A DNA stretch of 64,000 nt from Rhodospirillaceae bacterium MC! (lineage in GTDB: Bacteria > Pseudomonadota > Alphaproteobacteria > MC1), in contig NQOV01000001.1 of NCBI GenBank assembly GCA_002632265.1, forward strand, positions 65,579-129,578, given 5' to 3'. This document shows positions 63,837 to 64,000 of this stretch, one piece after another. The notes under the pieces are model-generated. The model did no database searches. It saw nothing but the letters and a program-made list of their open reading frames with translations, and was not told where the DNA came from. The stretch's first letter is position 1. The number at the start of each line of letters is the position of its first letter. The translations under genes were made by a program, and so were the position numbers.

Positions 63837-64000
63837 TTAACGAACCATACCTTCTAAAGATTTAAACATTTCTTGAATGGTTGATATAATCTTGGCACTT
63901 GCTGAATAACTACGCTGATAACGCATAAGGTTTTGTAGTTCTTCATCTAGGTTTACTTGGCGTTTATTATTAACTTGATCTTGCATGTTTTCCATTACTT
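63837..64000 (-). CDS. flgK: FlgK, flagellar hook-associated protein 1, C-terminal end (cut by window edge)
   Basis: Not in the ORF track. Reading the minus strand in from base 64000 gives ...MENMQDQVNNKRQVNLDEEL, then QNLMRYQRSYSASAKIISTI and QEMFKSLEGMVR before the stop at 63837. This is the FlgK D0 C-terminal helix (VNLDEE-x-x-NL-x-x-YQ-x-x-Y-x-A-x-A-x-x-I). It lies 54 bp upstream of flgL, the usual flgK-flgL order. Confidence 0.9.
   Translation of the reverse strand, partial: VMENMQDQVNNKRQVNLDEELQNLMRYQRSYSASAKIISTIQEMFKSLEGMVR

Overview
The window is about 64 kb of AT-rich DNA (roughly one third G+C by eye) from a bacterial chromosome. Several things point to Alphaproteobacteria: a full-length CtrA response regulator beside fliI-fliJ, a GapR/DUF2312 nucleoid protein, folate-dependent TrmFO, a metK-trmB pair, an aroE-coaE-dnaQ cluster and a SAM-II-type riboswitch. 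The cell looks motile (fliI, fliJ, flgL, flgK). It has glycolytic genes (glk, pyk, gpmI), a shikimate pathway (aroA, aroE), a class III anaerobic ribonucleotide reductase (nrdG-nrdD) and an acetate-type transporter. I infer a low-GC, motile, facultatively or strictly anaerobic, possibly host-associated alphaproteobacterium. The genus cannot be fixed from this window.

Layout. 0-6 kb: 3' part of trmFO, palindromic repeats, nagB, rplY, an FkbM-type methyltransferase, an MFS exporter. 6-12 kb: cyaY, rpmE, an HD-GYP protein, rmuC, metK with its riboswitch, trmB, two identical tRNA-Gln genes. 12-18 kb: pyk, then two exported carbohydrate-active proteins (a parallel beta-helix protein and a GH42-like hydrolase). 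18-26 kb: nrdGD, tsaB, a HAD phosphatase, an overlapping pair of unknown genes, two tandem Sel1-repeat proteins, rplS and trmD. 26-34 kb: mutS, a Cof-type HAD, glk, an alpha/beta hydrolase, a 1-kb AT-rich gap, lexA, trmL. 34-42 kb: gapR, an acetate-type transporter, an MFS protein, gmk, pcm, valS. 42-48 kb: ctrA divergent from fliI-fliJ, cvpA, aroA, a DMT transporter. 48-54 kb: gpmI, dnaQ, a diverged coaE paralog, coaE, aroE, ogt. 54-64 kb: mnmE, folD, tatABC with a small serine-recombinase-like gene, pth, an SH3-domain protein, nadK, glmM, flgL and the end of flgK.

Most genes are housekeeping and have strong family signatures. The unusual layer lies between genes. Two families of long imperfect palindromes (A, about 50-110 bp, ten copies; B, about 70-120 bp, three copies) repeatedly sit exactly at stop codons, and some overlap the stop. 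The full-length members of both families share a similar central block, and three family A copies form a tandem array. Other points worth following are a tat-linked recombinase domain that appears to have lost its catalytic arginines, a tandem coaE duplicate without the usual active-site motifs, and an FlgL with a very large repeated insertion. I see no CRISPR array, prophage, transposase or rRNA.
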